64,000 nt of DNA from Brassica napus (Eukaryota > Streptophyta > Magnoliopsida > Brassicales > Brassicaceae), in the NCBI RefSeq assembly GCF_020379485.1, contig NW_026016750.1, positions 1 to 64,000 of the forward strand, written 5' to 3'. The position numbers and the translations under genes were made by a program. The notes under the pieces were generated by a model that was not told the origin of the DNA, made no database searches, and saw only the letters and a list, made by a program, of their open reading frames with translations. Numbering within the stretch: the first letter of the stretch is position 1; the number at the start of each line of letters is the position of its first letter. Positions 12,046-20,897 of the stretch are shown one piece after another.

Positions 12046-15000
12046 ATGAAGCACAGGTTTAGTAAATCTTTGGGGCGTGAAGAAGAAATGGATGGAGTGT
12101 GTTCAAGATGGATAAAGGGAGCTTTGGAAAGCTGTGGGTTATGGAGCAGTCATGGAAAGGGGAAACCTTTCATGGAAATGGCTACTGAAGAAGGTCAGAC
12201 AAGAGGTCTGAATCTGGGAAATGAAGTTGTTCAAGGAGACACTACAAAGAGTGAGATTGAAGCAACTTTAGGCAAGTCCAAGCCTGTAAGAGTCGTTGAG
12301 GACAAAGGGATGATCCGCGGCTTGAGACAAGGAAGGGATGAGTGTTATCAGCTTGTGGGAAGGCTGAGAGAAGTATGGTCAGAGTTAGATGTGGTGAAGG
12401 CACACACATCAAATCCGAGATGTGGTCAAGAAAGGAGGAAGCAAGATGTGATCTTTGGCTTCCTTATGGAAGAGGTATGTGAGCTTGTTAAACACACTTG
12501 TGATGTGTGGGAGATGAACAGGAAACCAGAAAGATGGAAGGGAGGTACAAGCTGTAAGAAGGGAAGGTTGAGAAAACTTTCTAAGGAGTGGTTAATGAAG
12601 AGAAGGGCATGGAGAAAGGGTAGCGAGTCTGAGCACTTAAGTGACAGGATGAGTGTGATCTTGAAGAGAATCAAGGATATACTTCAGCAGATGGTTATAG
12701 GAGAGTGTTCATACTCAGCTTACTTGGGAGAATCAGTAGAAGATGGTGTAAGTACAAGGAGGCAGGAGACCAAAGGAGGAGAGGATCCAATCACAAAGAA
12801 AGAATGGGATGAGTTTGTTAAGTGTGTGTATGAACTGGTTGCAAGAAAGAAGCAAGGTGCTCTAGCTGCAAGTGAGAAGCAAAGCGATTCCTACACAGCC
12901 TCTAAACCTATCATAATTGATTCTGGAGCAACACATCATATGATCAGTGATAGGAGTCTGATAAGTGATGTCAGGGCTGCAACAGGGTGTGTTACCATAG
13001 CTAATGGCGCTCAGATCCCAGTAGAAGGAATGGGAAACCTCAAGCTGTTTGAGAAGAGCTCAACCGCCTTATATCTGCCTCAGTTCACTTCAAATCTGAT
13101 ATCTGTTAAGAAAGCTACAATTGATCTGGATTGTCAAGTAGTATTCAGGCCAAATGAAGTTGAGTTTCAAGATTTGAAGACTGGAAGAGTTATTGGCAGA
13201 GGGGACAGCAAGCATCACTTATATCATCTCCAAACAGCTAAGACTCTTAATCCCATTAACTCTATGTGCCTGAGTAGTGCTGCTGATAGGTGTGATAGTA
13301 TGACTTGGCATGCTAGATTAGGACATCCTCATGCTCGTGCAATTGAGTTAATCATGCCTAATATGTCATTTAATCACTTGGAGTGTGAAGCATGCATATT
13401 AGGAAAGCATTGTAGGACTGTCTTTCCAGCATCAGAGACTATATATGAGCATTGCTTTGATCTAGTTCACTCAGATGTGTGGACATCTCCGTGTGAGTCT
13501 AGGGATAGCCAGAAGTACTTTGTAACTTTTATTGATGAGAAATCAAAGTATACATGGGTCACTTTGATTCCCTCTAAAGATAGAGTCCTAGAAGCCTTTA
13601 TGAACTTCCAAGCATATGTAACTAATCAATACAATGCTACTGTGAAGGTGCTAAGATCTGATAATGGAGGAGAATACACTAGCAATGCTTTCAAGAGTTA
13701 TCTAGCAAAGCATGGGATTGTGCAGCAGACAAGCTGTCCTTACACACCACAGCAGAATGGGGTGGCTGAGAGAAAGAATAGGCACTTGATGGAGGTAGCA
13801 AGGTCAATGATGTTTCATGCAAATGTTCCAAAGAGGTTTTGGGGGGATGCTGTTCAGACTGCATGCTATCTCATCAACAGAGTTCCGACCAAGATCCTAA
13901 AGAATCTGTCTCCCTTTGAGGTATTGAACAAGACTAAACCACACCTTGATCATTTGAGAGTCTTTGGGTGTTTATGTTATGTGATGGTTCCCGGAGAGAG
14001 GAGGAACAAGCTAGAAGCAAAGAGTACTAAAGCTATGTTCATTGGGTACTCAATCACTCAGAAAGGGTACAAATGTTATGATCCAATAACCAGGAGGGTT
14101 TTGGTATCCAGAGAAGTGAAGTTTGTGGAGTCTAAAGGATATTATGAGGAGAAGAAATGGGAAGACCTAGAGGATCTGTCCCGAGCTCCAACAGAGAAGG
14201 CAACAACACTGAGAGTGTTGTTGGAGAGGCTAGGGATAGGATTATCCCAAGATCAGAAACCAGGAAGGAGAGAACCTTCTAACCAAGCTGGAGAAGCTGG
14301 AGAAACAACCCCTCTTGATCATGAGAGGGGGAATGGATCTGAATCAGAGGAGCAGGAGCAAAACCAAGAGGATTCAGGACAGCATGATCATGAGGAGACA
14401 CATGAAGTAGAGAATGTTGTTCAGTCTACTGGTACAGAGGAGAGTGAGGATCAGTCAGATGGAAATGAGCAGGGAGAACCTACTGGCTTAGGAGAAGAAA
14501 CACAAGATAATATTCAGGCTGAAGAACACGTTGAGACCCTGCGGAGGAGCACAAGGATAAAGAGGGATCCTTCCAACTGGGTAAACACGAGAGTGTACTA
14601 CAATGCCCAGGCTGTGGAGCATCCTTCTCAAGCTGTGTGTTCCTTTGCTGAGTTTCCAGAGGAGCATCATGCCTTTATGATTAGTCTGGATGAGAGTTAT
14701 GTACCAAGGACTTATGAAGAAGCTATGTTAGACAAGGAATGGAAAGAATCAGTGGGAGCTGAAGCAGGTGCTATGATCAAAAATGATACATGGTATGAGA
14801 GTGAGCTGCCTAAGGGAAAGAGGGCTGTATCTAGTAGATGGATCTTCACAATCAAGTATCTAGCAAATGGACAGATTGATAGGAAGAAGACCAGATTGGT
14901 TGCAAGAGGATTTACACAGACCTATGGAGAGGATTACATTGATACCTTTGCACCAGTAGCTAAGCTACATACAGTTCGGATTGTGTTGTCCATTGCAACA

Positions 15001-16251
15001 AACTTGGAGTGGGATTTGTGGCAGATGGATGTGAAGAATGCTTTCTTACAAGGTGAGCTAGAAGATGAGGTATACATGCTTCCTCCTCCTGGTCTTGAGC
15101 ATCTAGTAAAACCAGGAAATGTTTTGAGATTGAAGAAGGCAATCTATGGGCTGAAGCAGTCTCCTAGAGCTTGGTACAGGAAGCTGAGTACAACCCTGAA
15201 TGGCAGAGGATTCAGGAAGTCTGAACTGGATCATACACTCTTCACTTTGGTTACTCCATCAGGGATCATTGTGATACTGGTATATGTGGATGATTTGATT
15301 ATCACAGGGAGTGATAAGGCTGGGATTAAAGCCACTAAAGAGTTCCTCAAGTCTGTGTTTGACATCAAAGACTTGGGAGAGATGAAGTATTTCTTGGGGA
15401 TTGAGATATGCAGATCCAAGGAGGGTTTGTTTATGTCTCAAAGGAAGTATACAATGGATATGCTGAAGGAGACTGATGTACTTGGAGGAAAGGTAGCAAA
15501 GACACCTCTTGAGGAGGGGTATAAGGTCTTGCGTGAGGGGGAGGTTGAAGAGAAGCAGTTGTTTGAGGATCCTAAGCTATACAGGAAGATGGTTGGCAAG
15601 TTGATCTACTTGACCATCACACGGCCAGATATATGTTTTGCAGTGAACCAAGTGAGTCAGCATATGCAGGCGCCAAAGGTACATCATTGGAAGATGGTTG
15701 ATAGGATACTGAGGTATTTGAGTGGCACGCCTGGTCAAGGAGTTTGGATGGGTTGCAATGGCAGTACAGAAGTGGTTGGGTATTGTGATGCTGATTGGGC
15801 AGGAGATAGAGTGGACAGGAGATCAACTACTGGATATTGTACATTCATTGGAGGGAACTTGGTTACTTGGAAGAGTAAGAAGCAAAAGGTTATCTCTTGT
15901 TCAAGTGCTGAAGCTGAGTATAGAGCCATGTTGAAGCTGACAAACGAATTGGTGTGGATCAAGGGGATCTTGAAGCATCTAGAGATTGAGCAGAGTACTC
16001 CTATGACTATGCATTGTGATAATCAAGCAGCTATCCACATTGCCTCCAACTCAGTGTTTCATGAGAGAACAAAGCACATAGAGGTGGATTGTCATAAGGT
16101 GAGGCAGATGATTATCTTAGGAGTGATTCTGCCATGTTATACAAGGAGTGAAGATCAGCTTGCAGATGTGTTTACCAAGGCAGCGAGATTGAAGACAATG
16201 GAGTCCATACTATCCAGGCTTGGACTCATCGATCTTACTCCCAGGAGCTGA
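12046..16251 (+). CDS. Gag-Pol polyprotein of element B (intact frame, zinc-knuckle-less Gag)
   Basis: Open frame of about 1401 codons from the first ATG (12046). The frame is open further upstream to a TTG at 12013, but a plant mRNA would use ATG. The N-terminal Gag region of roughly 270 residues is poorly conserved and has no CX2CX4HX4C motif. Then follow protease (IIIDSGATHHMISD, DSG codons 12919-12927), the integrase zinc region (WHARLGHPHARA then CEACILGKHC), the integrase core D-D-E motifs (HSDVWTSP, RSDNGGEY, NGVAERKN), reverse transcriptase with YVDD at 15283-15294, and RNase H (YCDADWAGD, SSAEAEYRAM, CDNQAAIHIA), ending ADVFTKA. This is Ty1/copia order. Enzymatic motifs look complete, so this could supply protease, integrase and RT. 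Whether the degenerate Gag can form particles is doubtful. Confidence 0.9.
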   Translation: MKHRFSKSLGREEEMDGVCSRWIKGALESCGLWSSHGKGKPFMEMATEEGQTRGLNLGNEVVQGDTTKSEIEATLGKSKPVRVVEDKGMIRGLRQGRDECYQLVGRLREVWSELDVVKAHTSNPRCGQERRKQDVIFGFLMEEVCELVKHTCDVWEMNRKPERWKGGTSCKKGRLRKLSKEWLMKRRAWRKGSESEHLSDRMSVILKRIKDILQQMVIGECSYSAYLGESVEDGVSTRRQETKGGEDPITKKEWDEFVKCVYELVARKKQGALAASEKQSDSYTASKPIIIDSGATHHMISDRSLISDVRAATGCVTIANGAQIPVEGMGNLKLFEKSSTALYLPQFTSNLISVKKATIDLDCQVVFRPNEVEFQDLKTGRVIGRGDSKHHLYHLQTAKTLNPINSMCLSSAADRCDSMTWHARLGHPHARAIELIMPNMSFNHLECEACILGKHCRTVFPASETIYEHCFDLVHSDVWTSPCESRDSQKYFVTFIDEKSKYTWVTLIPSKDRVLEAFMNFQAYVTNQYNATVKVLRSDNGGEYTSNAFKSYLAKHGIVQQTSCPYTPQQNGVAERKNRHLMEVARSMMFHANVPKRFWGDAVQTACYLINRVPTKILKNLSPFEVLNKTKPHLDHLRVFGCLCYVMVPGERRNKLEAKSTKAMFIGYSITQKGYKCYDPITRRVLVSREVKFVESKGYYEEKKWEDLEDLSRAPTEKATTLRVLLERLGIGLSQDQKPGRREPSNQAGEAGETTPLDHERGNGSESEEQEQNQEDSGQHDHEETHEVENVVQSTGTEESEDQSDGNEQGEPTGLGEETQDNIQAEEHVETLRRSTRIKRDPSNWVNTRVYYNAQAVEHPSQAVCSFAEFPEEHHAFMISLDESYVPRTYEEAMLDKEWKESVGAEAGAMIKNDTWYESELPKGKRAVSSRWIFTIKYLANGQIDRKKTRLVARGFTQTYGEDYIDTFAPVAKLHTVRIVLSIATNLEWDLWQMDVKNAFLQGELEDEVYMLPPPGLEHLVKPGNVLRLKKAIYGLKQSPRAWYRKLSTTLNGRGFRKSELDHTLFTLVTPSGIIVILVYVDDLIITGSDKAGIKATKEFLKSVFDIKDLGEMKYFLGIEICRSKEGLFMSQRKYTMDMLKETDVLGGKVAKTPLEEGYKVLREGEVEEKQLFEDPKLYRKMVGKLIYLTITRPDICFAVNQVSQHMQAPKVHHWKMVDRILRYLSGTPGQGVWMGCNGSTEVVGYCDADWAGDRVDRRSTTGYCTFIGGNLVTWKSKKQKVISCSSAEAEYRAMLKLTNELVWIKGILKHLEIEQSTPMTMHCDNQAAIHIASNSVFHERTKHIEVDCHKVRQMIILGVILPCYTRSEDQLADVFTKAARLKTMESILSRLGLIDLTPRS

Positions 16252-16283
16252 GCCCCTTAACCATGGAGTCTCCACTCTTTTTC

Positions 16284-16324
16284 CCTCATCAAAGTTTTAT
16301 CCCAATGGGTTTTCTTTGGTGAGG
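16284..16324 (+). other. Conserved 3'-UTR hairpin 1 of element B
   Basis: CCTCATCAAAG pairs with CTTTGGTGAGG (one G-U pair) around a loop containing CCCAATGGG. Starts 33 nt after the pol stop. Equivalent stems with compensating changes occur in A, C, D, E and F. Confidence 0.75.
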
Positions 16325-16354
16325 TTTTTAATGAGGGAGGTCTTCATGGTTTCC

Positions 16355-16393
16355 AAGCTTGACTTGTTCCACATGGTCAAGCTTGAGGGGGAG
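16355..16393 (+). other. Hairpin 2 plus polypurine tract of element B
   Basis: AAGCTTGAC (16355-16363) pairs with GTCAAGCTT (16376-16384), followed by the purine run GAGGGGGAG touching the 3' LTR. The purine run is the expected plus-strand primer. Confidence 0.8.
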
Positions 16394-16916
16394 TGTTGAG
16401 ATGAGGAGATGAAGAGTTGATACATGGATAGAGGAAGGGATTTGGAGCAGGCAGTAACTTTGGTGATTTACCACAGTAACTTTATTGTTACTGTGGTAAC
16501 TGAGTTATAAGACTTGGGAAGTTACCTTGCACCTATTTGGAGAGTGAAACACGCCAGGGGGAGTATGGATAAGCAAGGAGGAGTTTGGATAAGGTCTGGT
16601 CAAGGGAAGAAAGCTTTAGACAGGCTGGCACAGCTGGAAAGCTAAAGCAAGATACCCAAGCATGTGAGGAACCTTATTGGCTAGTTTGAATAAGGCATCT
16701 TTGACTACACATGCTTCTTATCCTAGCTAGACTGAAACCTGGACGTTTTTATGTATCCCTACTCTATATATGTTGTAAACTCTCTCATTAATCAATCTAA
16801 TGGAGTTTTGAGTATTATCTCTTGTTCTTTATTCTCTTAGTCTCTCTTAAATCTCCAAATCTACACTAATCATCTCTTGATATTTATTCATCACTCTACA
16901 TACACAAAAGTGTATA
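16394..16916 (+). repeat. 3' LTR of element B
   Basis: 523 bp, almost identical to 11374-11895 (two substitutions, one inserted A). It ends GTGTATA, then the target duplication tggga restarts the RT frame of element A. Confidence 0.94.
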
Positions 16917-17371
16917 TGGGATTTGTGGCAAATGGATGTGAAGAATGCATTCCTTCAAGGAGAGTTGGAAGATGAAGTATACATGCATCCACCACCAGGT
17001 CTTGAACATCTAGTAAAGAAGGGTAATGTGTTGAGGTTGAGGAAAGCTATCTATGGTCTCAAGCAGTCTCCAAGGGGGTGGTACAACAAGTTGAGTACTA
17101 CACTGAATGGGAGAGGGTTCAGAAAGTCAGAATTGGATCACACTCTCTTTACCCTAACCACCTCATCTGGTATTGTGGTGTTGCTTGTGTATGTGGATGA
17201 TATCATCATCACTGGCAGTGATAAGGAAGGCATCAAGGCTACAAAGGAGTATCTCAAGGCAAGCTTTGAGATTAAAGACTTGGGGGAAATGAAGTATTTT
17301 CTTGGGATTGAGATATGCAGATCAAAGGAAGGATTGTTTATGTCCCAAAGGAAGTGTGTGATTGATCTCTT
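16917..17371 (+). pseudogene. Reverse transcriptase segment of element A between its two insertions
   Basis: Continues the A polyprotein where it was cut at 11373: LWQMDVKNAFLQGELEDEVY, then YVDDIIITGSD near 17191 and the region GEMKYFLGIEICRSKEG. The frame is intact within this piece but is interrupted at 17371 by a solo LTR after the phrase MSQRKCVIDL. It is a dead fragment in its present context. Confidence 0.92.
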
Positions 17372-18001
17372 TGTTGAGATGAGGAAGTCATATGATAAGA
17401 GGAGAGGAGTTAGGAGAGTAATGGGAGAGAGAACGGATGGCATGTGTACGGACAGTACGGTCAGTGTACGGCCAGTACGGATCATCTCGACCATCACTAC
17501 TCTAAATCTACTTAAGGACACATTATGGGTTGTGCAAAGTTAGGGCATGAAGTGTACTTGGTGGGAGTGTCCGTACATCTGAAGGAACGTGAAGTGGAAG
17601 GAAGATGGACGAGTGAAGACACTGATATATGGAGAAGGTTTGAGAACGGATCAGACCGTTTAGAGATAAGGTTGAGACGCGCCTTATCTATCCAGGCTTG
17701 GACAGGCTGTAAAGCCGGAAGCATGTGAACATCTTGGTCCGTCCATTTCAAAAGAGCTTCTTCCTTTAGTGTTGACTCCACATGCTTAGACTAGTGCCTT
17801 ATTCTTTACGTTAAAACCCTAGTGCTTCCCCTATATAAGTTGTAAACCCATCTCTTAATAAGATCAAACAGTTCAGATTATTATTAGCCTCCATGGCTTT
17901 TCTCTTAGTCTCTTGATCTCAGATTCTACTCTAAATCATCTCTAATACTTCTCTAATCTCTCCTAAACTCTCAGATTACTCTTTATACTCTAAAACTTAT
18001 A
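17372..18001 (+). mobile_element. Solo LTR of a third copia family inserted in pol of A
   Basis: 630 bp beginning TGTTGAGATGAGGAAGTC and ending AAACTTATA, flanked by the 5-bp duplication ctctt (17367-17371 and 18002-18006). The pol frame of A resumes exactly after it. No internal domain remains, so this is the product of recombination between the two LTRs of a former full element. It has four GTACGG motifs between 17446 and 17480 and TATA-like CTATATAAG near 17831. Its sequence is not that of the A/B LTR. Confidence 0.9.
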
Positions 18002-18793
18002 CTCTTGAAGGGAGCAGATGCCTATGGAGGAAAGATAGCCAAGATGCCAATGGAGGATGGTTACAAGGTTCCACGTGAGGGGGAGATTGAGGATAGCAAG
18101 CCATTCCATGATCCTAAGCTGTATAGGAAGCTAGTGGGGAAGTTGATTTATCTTACCATTACTAGACCTGATGTGTGTTTTGCGGTGAATCAAGTCAGTC
18201 AACACATGCAAGTTCCTAAGGAGCACCATTGGCAGATGGTGGAAAGGATCTTGATGTATCTGAATGGAACTACTGGTCTTGGAGTATGGATGGGATGTAA
18301 CAAGAGTACTGAGGTAGTAGGCTACTGTGATGCAGATTGGGCTGGAGACCGAGCAGACAGAAAATCAACCACATGCTATTGTACATTCATTGGTGGTAAC
18401 TTGGTCACTTGGAAGAGTAAGAAGCAGAAGGTAGTGTCTTGTTCCAGTGCTGTGGCCGAGTATAGAGCAATGCTGAAGCTTACAAATGAGCTAGTGTGGA
18501 TAAAAGGGATTATGAAGCATCTGGAGATTATTCAAGCAACGCCAATAACAGGGCATTGTGATAATCAAGCAGCTATCCACATTGCATCTAATTATGTGTT
18601 CCATGAGAGGACAAAGCACATTGAGGTTGATTGTCACAAGGTGAGGCAGATGATGATTCTTAGGGTGATTCTACCTTGTTATACTCGGAGTGAGGATCAG
18701 TTAGCAGATGTGTTCACAAAGGCAGCAAGGCAAAAGACAATGGAGTCCATACACATCAGGTTAGGACTCATTGATCTCTCGCCTAAGGGCTAG
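18002..18793 (+). pseudogene. C-terminal pol of element A (end of RT and RNase H)
   Basis: In frame from LKGADAYGGK through TITRPDVCFAVNQVSQH, YCDADWAGDRADRKS, CDNQAAIHIASN and ADVFTKAARQKT to a TAG at 18791-18793. Conserved RNase H acidic residues are present. There are some private changes (TTCYC where others have TTGYC, AVAEYRA where others have AEAEYRA) expected of unconstrained decay. It is separated from the rest of pol by the solo LTR. Confidence 0.92.
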
Positions 18794-18830
18794 TCTATAC
18801 ACTCTCCTGATCATGTGATATCTACTATTT

Positions 18831-18871
18831 CCTCATTAAGGTTTTGTCCCAATGGGTTTTCCTTAATGAGG
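18831..18871 (+). other. Conserved 3'-UTR hairpin 1 of element A
   Basis: CCTCATTAAGG and CCTTAATGAGG form a perfect 11-bp stem around TTTTGTCCCAATGGGTTTT. Both arms differ from those in B and C in a way that keeps pairing. A further AATGAGG just downstream could compete for the 5' arm. Confidence 0.75.
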
Positions 18872-18901
18872 TTTTAATGAGGGATATCTCATGGTCCTTC
18901 C

Positions 18902-18940
18902 AAGCTTGACTTGTTCCACATGGTCAAGCTTGAGGGGGAG
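18902..18940 (+). other. Hairpin 2 plus polypurine tract of element A
   Basis: AAGCTTGAC (18902-18910) pairs with GTCAAGCTT (18923-18931), then GAGGGGGAG adjoins the 3' LTR. Confidence 0.8.
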
Positions 18941-19453
18941 TGTTGAGATGAGAGAATAAAGAGTTGATATATTGAGAGAGGAAGGGATTTGGAGCAGGCA
19001 GTAACTTTGGAGATTTACCACAGTAACTTTATTGTTACTGTGGTAACTGAGTTAAAAGACTTGGGAAATTACCTTGCATCCATTTGGAGAGTGAAACATG
19101 CCAGGAGGAGTCTGGATAAGCAAGGAGGAGTTTGGATAAGGTCTGATCAAGGCTAGAGAGCTTTAGACAGGCTGGCACCAGCTGGAAAGCTAAAGCAAGA
19201 TACCCAAGCATGTGAGGAACCTTATTGGCTAGTTTGAATCAAGCATCTTTGACTACACACGCTTCTTATCCTAGCTAGACTGAACCTGGACGAATTGATG
19301 TATCCCTAATCTATATATGTTGTAAACTCTCTCATTAATCAATCAAATGGAGTTTTGAGTCTCTCTCTCTTCAGTCTCTCTCTTGTTCTTAATCTCCAAT
19401 CTCTTTAATTCTCAGATTAGACTTAATCACTCTTTAAATCACAAAATCTAATA
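18941..19453 (+). repeat. 3' LTR of element A
   Basis: 513 bp, the partner of 7528-8035 with about nine substitutions and a few indels. It keeps the inverted repeat (19016-19045) and TATA-like box. Ends CTAATA followed by target duplication gtcgc. Confidence 0.93.
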
Positions 19454-20043
19454 GTCGCTCCAATCAAACCAGGATGAATCACTTTCTGAGAAGCTTGATT
19501 TGGATACATAAAGTGGTGTAGAATCACCAGGAAGTTGAATATATCTCGTAGGAGTTGGGATGAAGAAATTATCCCACTTTCAAATCAGGTGAGTCCAGTT
19601 TCCCCGTTTGGGAATAGCACAGCTTCTTCGTCGTTCCAATCAAACCAGGATGAATCTCTTTGTAAGAAGCTTGATTTGGATACATAAAGTGGTGGAGAAT
19701 CACCAGGAAGTTGAATAACTCTCATAGGAGTTAGCATGAAGAAGTTATCCCACTTTCAAATCAGGTGAGTCCAGTTTCCCAGTTTGGGAATAGCATAGCT
19801 TCTTCGTCGTTCCAATCAAACCATGATGAATCACTTTGTAAGAAGCTTGATTTGGATACATAAAGTGGTGGAGAATCACCAGGAAGTTGAATATATCTCA
19901 TAGGAGTTGGGATGAAGAAGTTATCCCACTTTCAAATCAGGTGAGTCCAGTTTCCCAGTTTGGGAATAGCACAGCTTCTTCGTCGGTCCAATCAAACCAG
20001 AATGAATCACTTTGTAAGAAGCTTGATTTGGATACATAAAGTG
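19454..20043 (+). repeat. CentBr satellite block S2 between elements A and C
   Basis: About 3.3 monomers in the same orientation as S1. They are a divergent type, with GGTGAGTCC where the main type has GGTGATTCC, ATATATCTC instead of ATAAATCTC, CCCCGTTTGGG, and GAAATTATC. Starts in the monomer phase at which A was inserted and ends at the aagtg target site of C. If A and C were removed it would join S1 to S3. Confidence 0.93.
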
Positions 20044-20635
20044 TGTTGAGATGAGTTGAGACATGTGAAGTAAAGACACAAAGGAGTTGAGATCATAAGG
20101 AGAGCAAAAGGGTTAAGAGGCTGAATAAGGTGAAGGGGATGGTACGGATGGAGAGGCCGTACCAGGCCGTACAAGTGACCAGGCCGTACAAGGTGAAAGC
20201 GGTCAAGTAACTATCCAAGTAACTTTGATGTACTGAGGAGAAGTTACACTCGGCCAAGACCTTATCCGAACGTTGAGAGGATAAGGAAGGCACGGCTTGA
20301 CAGCTAGGACAGGCTGGCAAGGGCTGGAAAGGAAGAGCATCTGGTCTTGGATAAGAAAGATGCTTCAAACGTGTGGAGACACCCATTGGCCGGTTCAAAT
20401 TAAAGCTTAGGCTCCCCTTTGACTCTACATGCTTATGTATTCGAAAACCCTAAGTGTATGGACCTATATATATGTAATCTCATCCCTTAATAAAGATTAG
20501 ACAGTTCTAAACAATCTCTCTCTATACTCATTTCATTATGATTCTCCATTAGTCTCTAATCTGTCTCTTAATCTCTTATTCTCTTCTATAATCCTTTCTA
20601 AACTCAGATAATCATCTATATCCTTAAATCTCATA
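20044..20635 (+). repeat. 5' LTR of element C
   Basis: 592 bp. Three GGCCGTAC motifs at 20155, 20165 and 20182, a TATA-like CTATATATATG near 20464 and AATAAAG near 20488. The last could be a poly(A) signal or simply AT-rich leader. Confidence 0.94.
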
Positions 20636-20653
20636 TGGTATCAGAGCCAGGTT
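20636..20653 (+). promoter_or_regulatory. Primer-binding site of element C
   Basis: TGGTATCAGAGCCAGGTT directly after the LTR, initiator Met-tRNA type. Confidence 0.9.
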
Positions 20654-20897
20654 GATTGAAATCTGAGTTCGTGAGTGACTCTCTTAAGGATTCAAGTTTG
20701 AAACTTTAAGAGAACAAGTGAGTGTGTTTGAGAGTTTCTTGAGAGTTCAAAAGCTCAAAGTGTTTTGTGTGTGTCTCGGTGATCCGTGGGAGGTTCATTT
20801 GAAGACTCAAGAGTAAATCTGTGTTCTAGAGAGCAGCGTGGGTTCTCAGTACAAGATCTAACCGGTTGTTCAAGCTGTAGACGTCAAGCTGTTCAAG

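Larger units (their letters stand above)
11374..16916 (+). mobile_element. Ty1/copia LTR retrotransposon B, nested inside the RT region of A
   Basis: LTRs at 11374-11895 and 16394-16916, flanked by the target duplication tggga (11369-11373 and 16917-16921). The LTRs differ at two substitutions and one inserted A (about 0.4%), so B is clearly younger than its host A. B belongs to the same family as A, with similar LTRs and the same unusual Gag. Termini are TGTTGAGATG...GTGTATA. The single polyprotein frame is uninterrupted. Confidence 0.95.
7528..19453 (+). mobile_element. Ty1/copia LTR retrotransposon A, old, carrying two nested insertions
   Basis: Bounded by LTRs at 7528-8035 and 18941-19453 and by the 5-bp target-site duplication gtcgc (7523-7527 and 19454-19458). 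The LTRs begin TGTTGAGATG and end CTAATA, so the termini are TG...TA. They differ at about nine substitutions plus several small indels, making A the oldest insertion here that can be dated by its LTRs. The body holds a gag-pol with at least four one-base frameshifts. It is split by element B (11374-16916) and by a solo LTR (17372-18001). Removing both insertions and one copy of each target duplication would leave about 5.7 kb, a normal copia length. Confidence 0.93.

Noticed and set aside
20093..20398. 101-codon minus-strand frame in both LTRs of C
   Set aside because: It lies wholly inside the LTR, is duplicated only because the LTR is, and has no recognisable domain.
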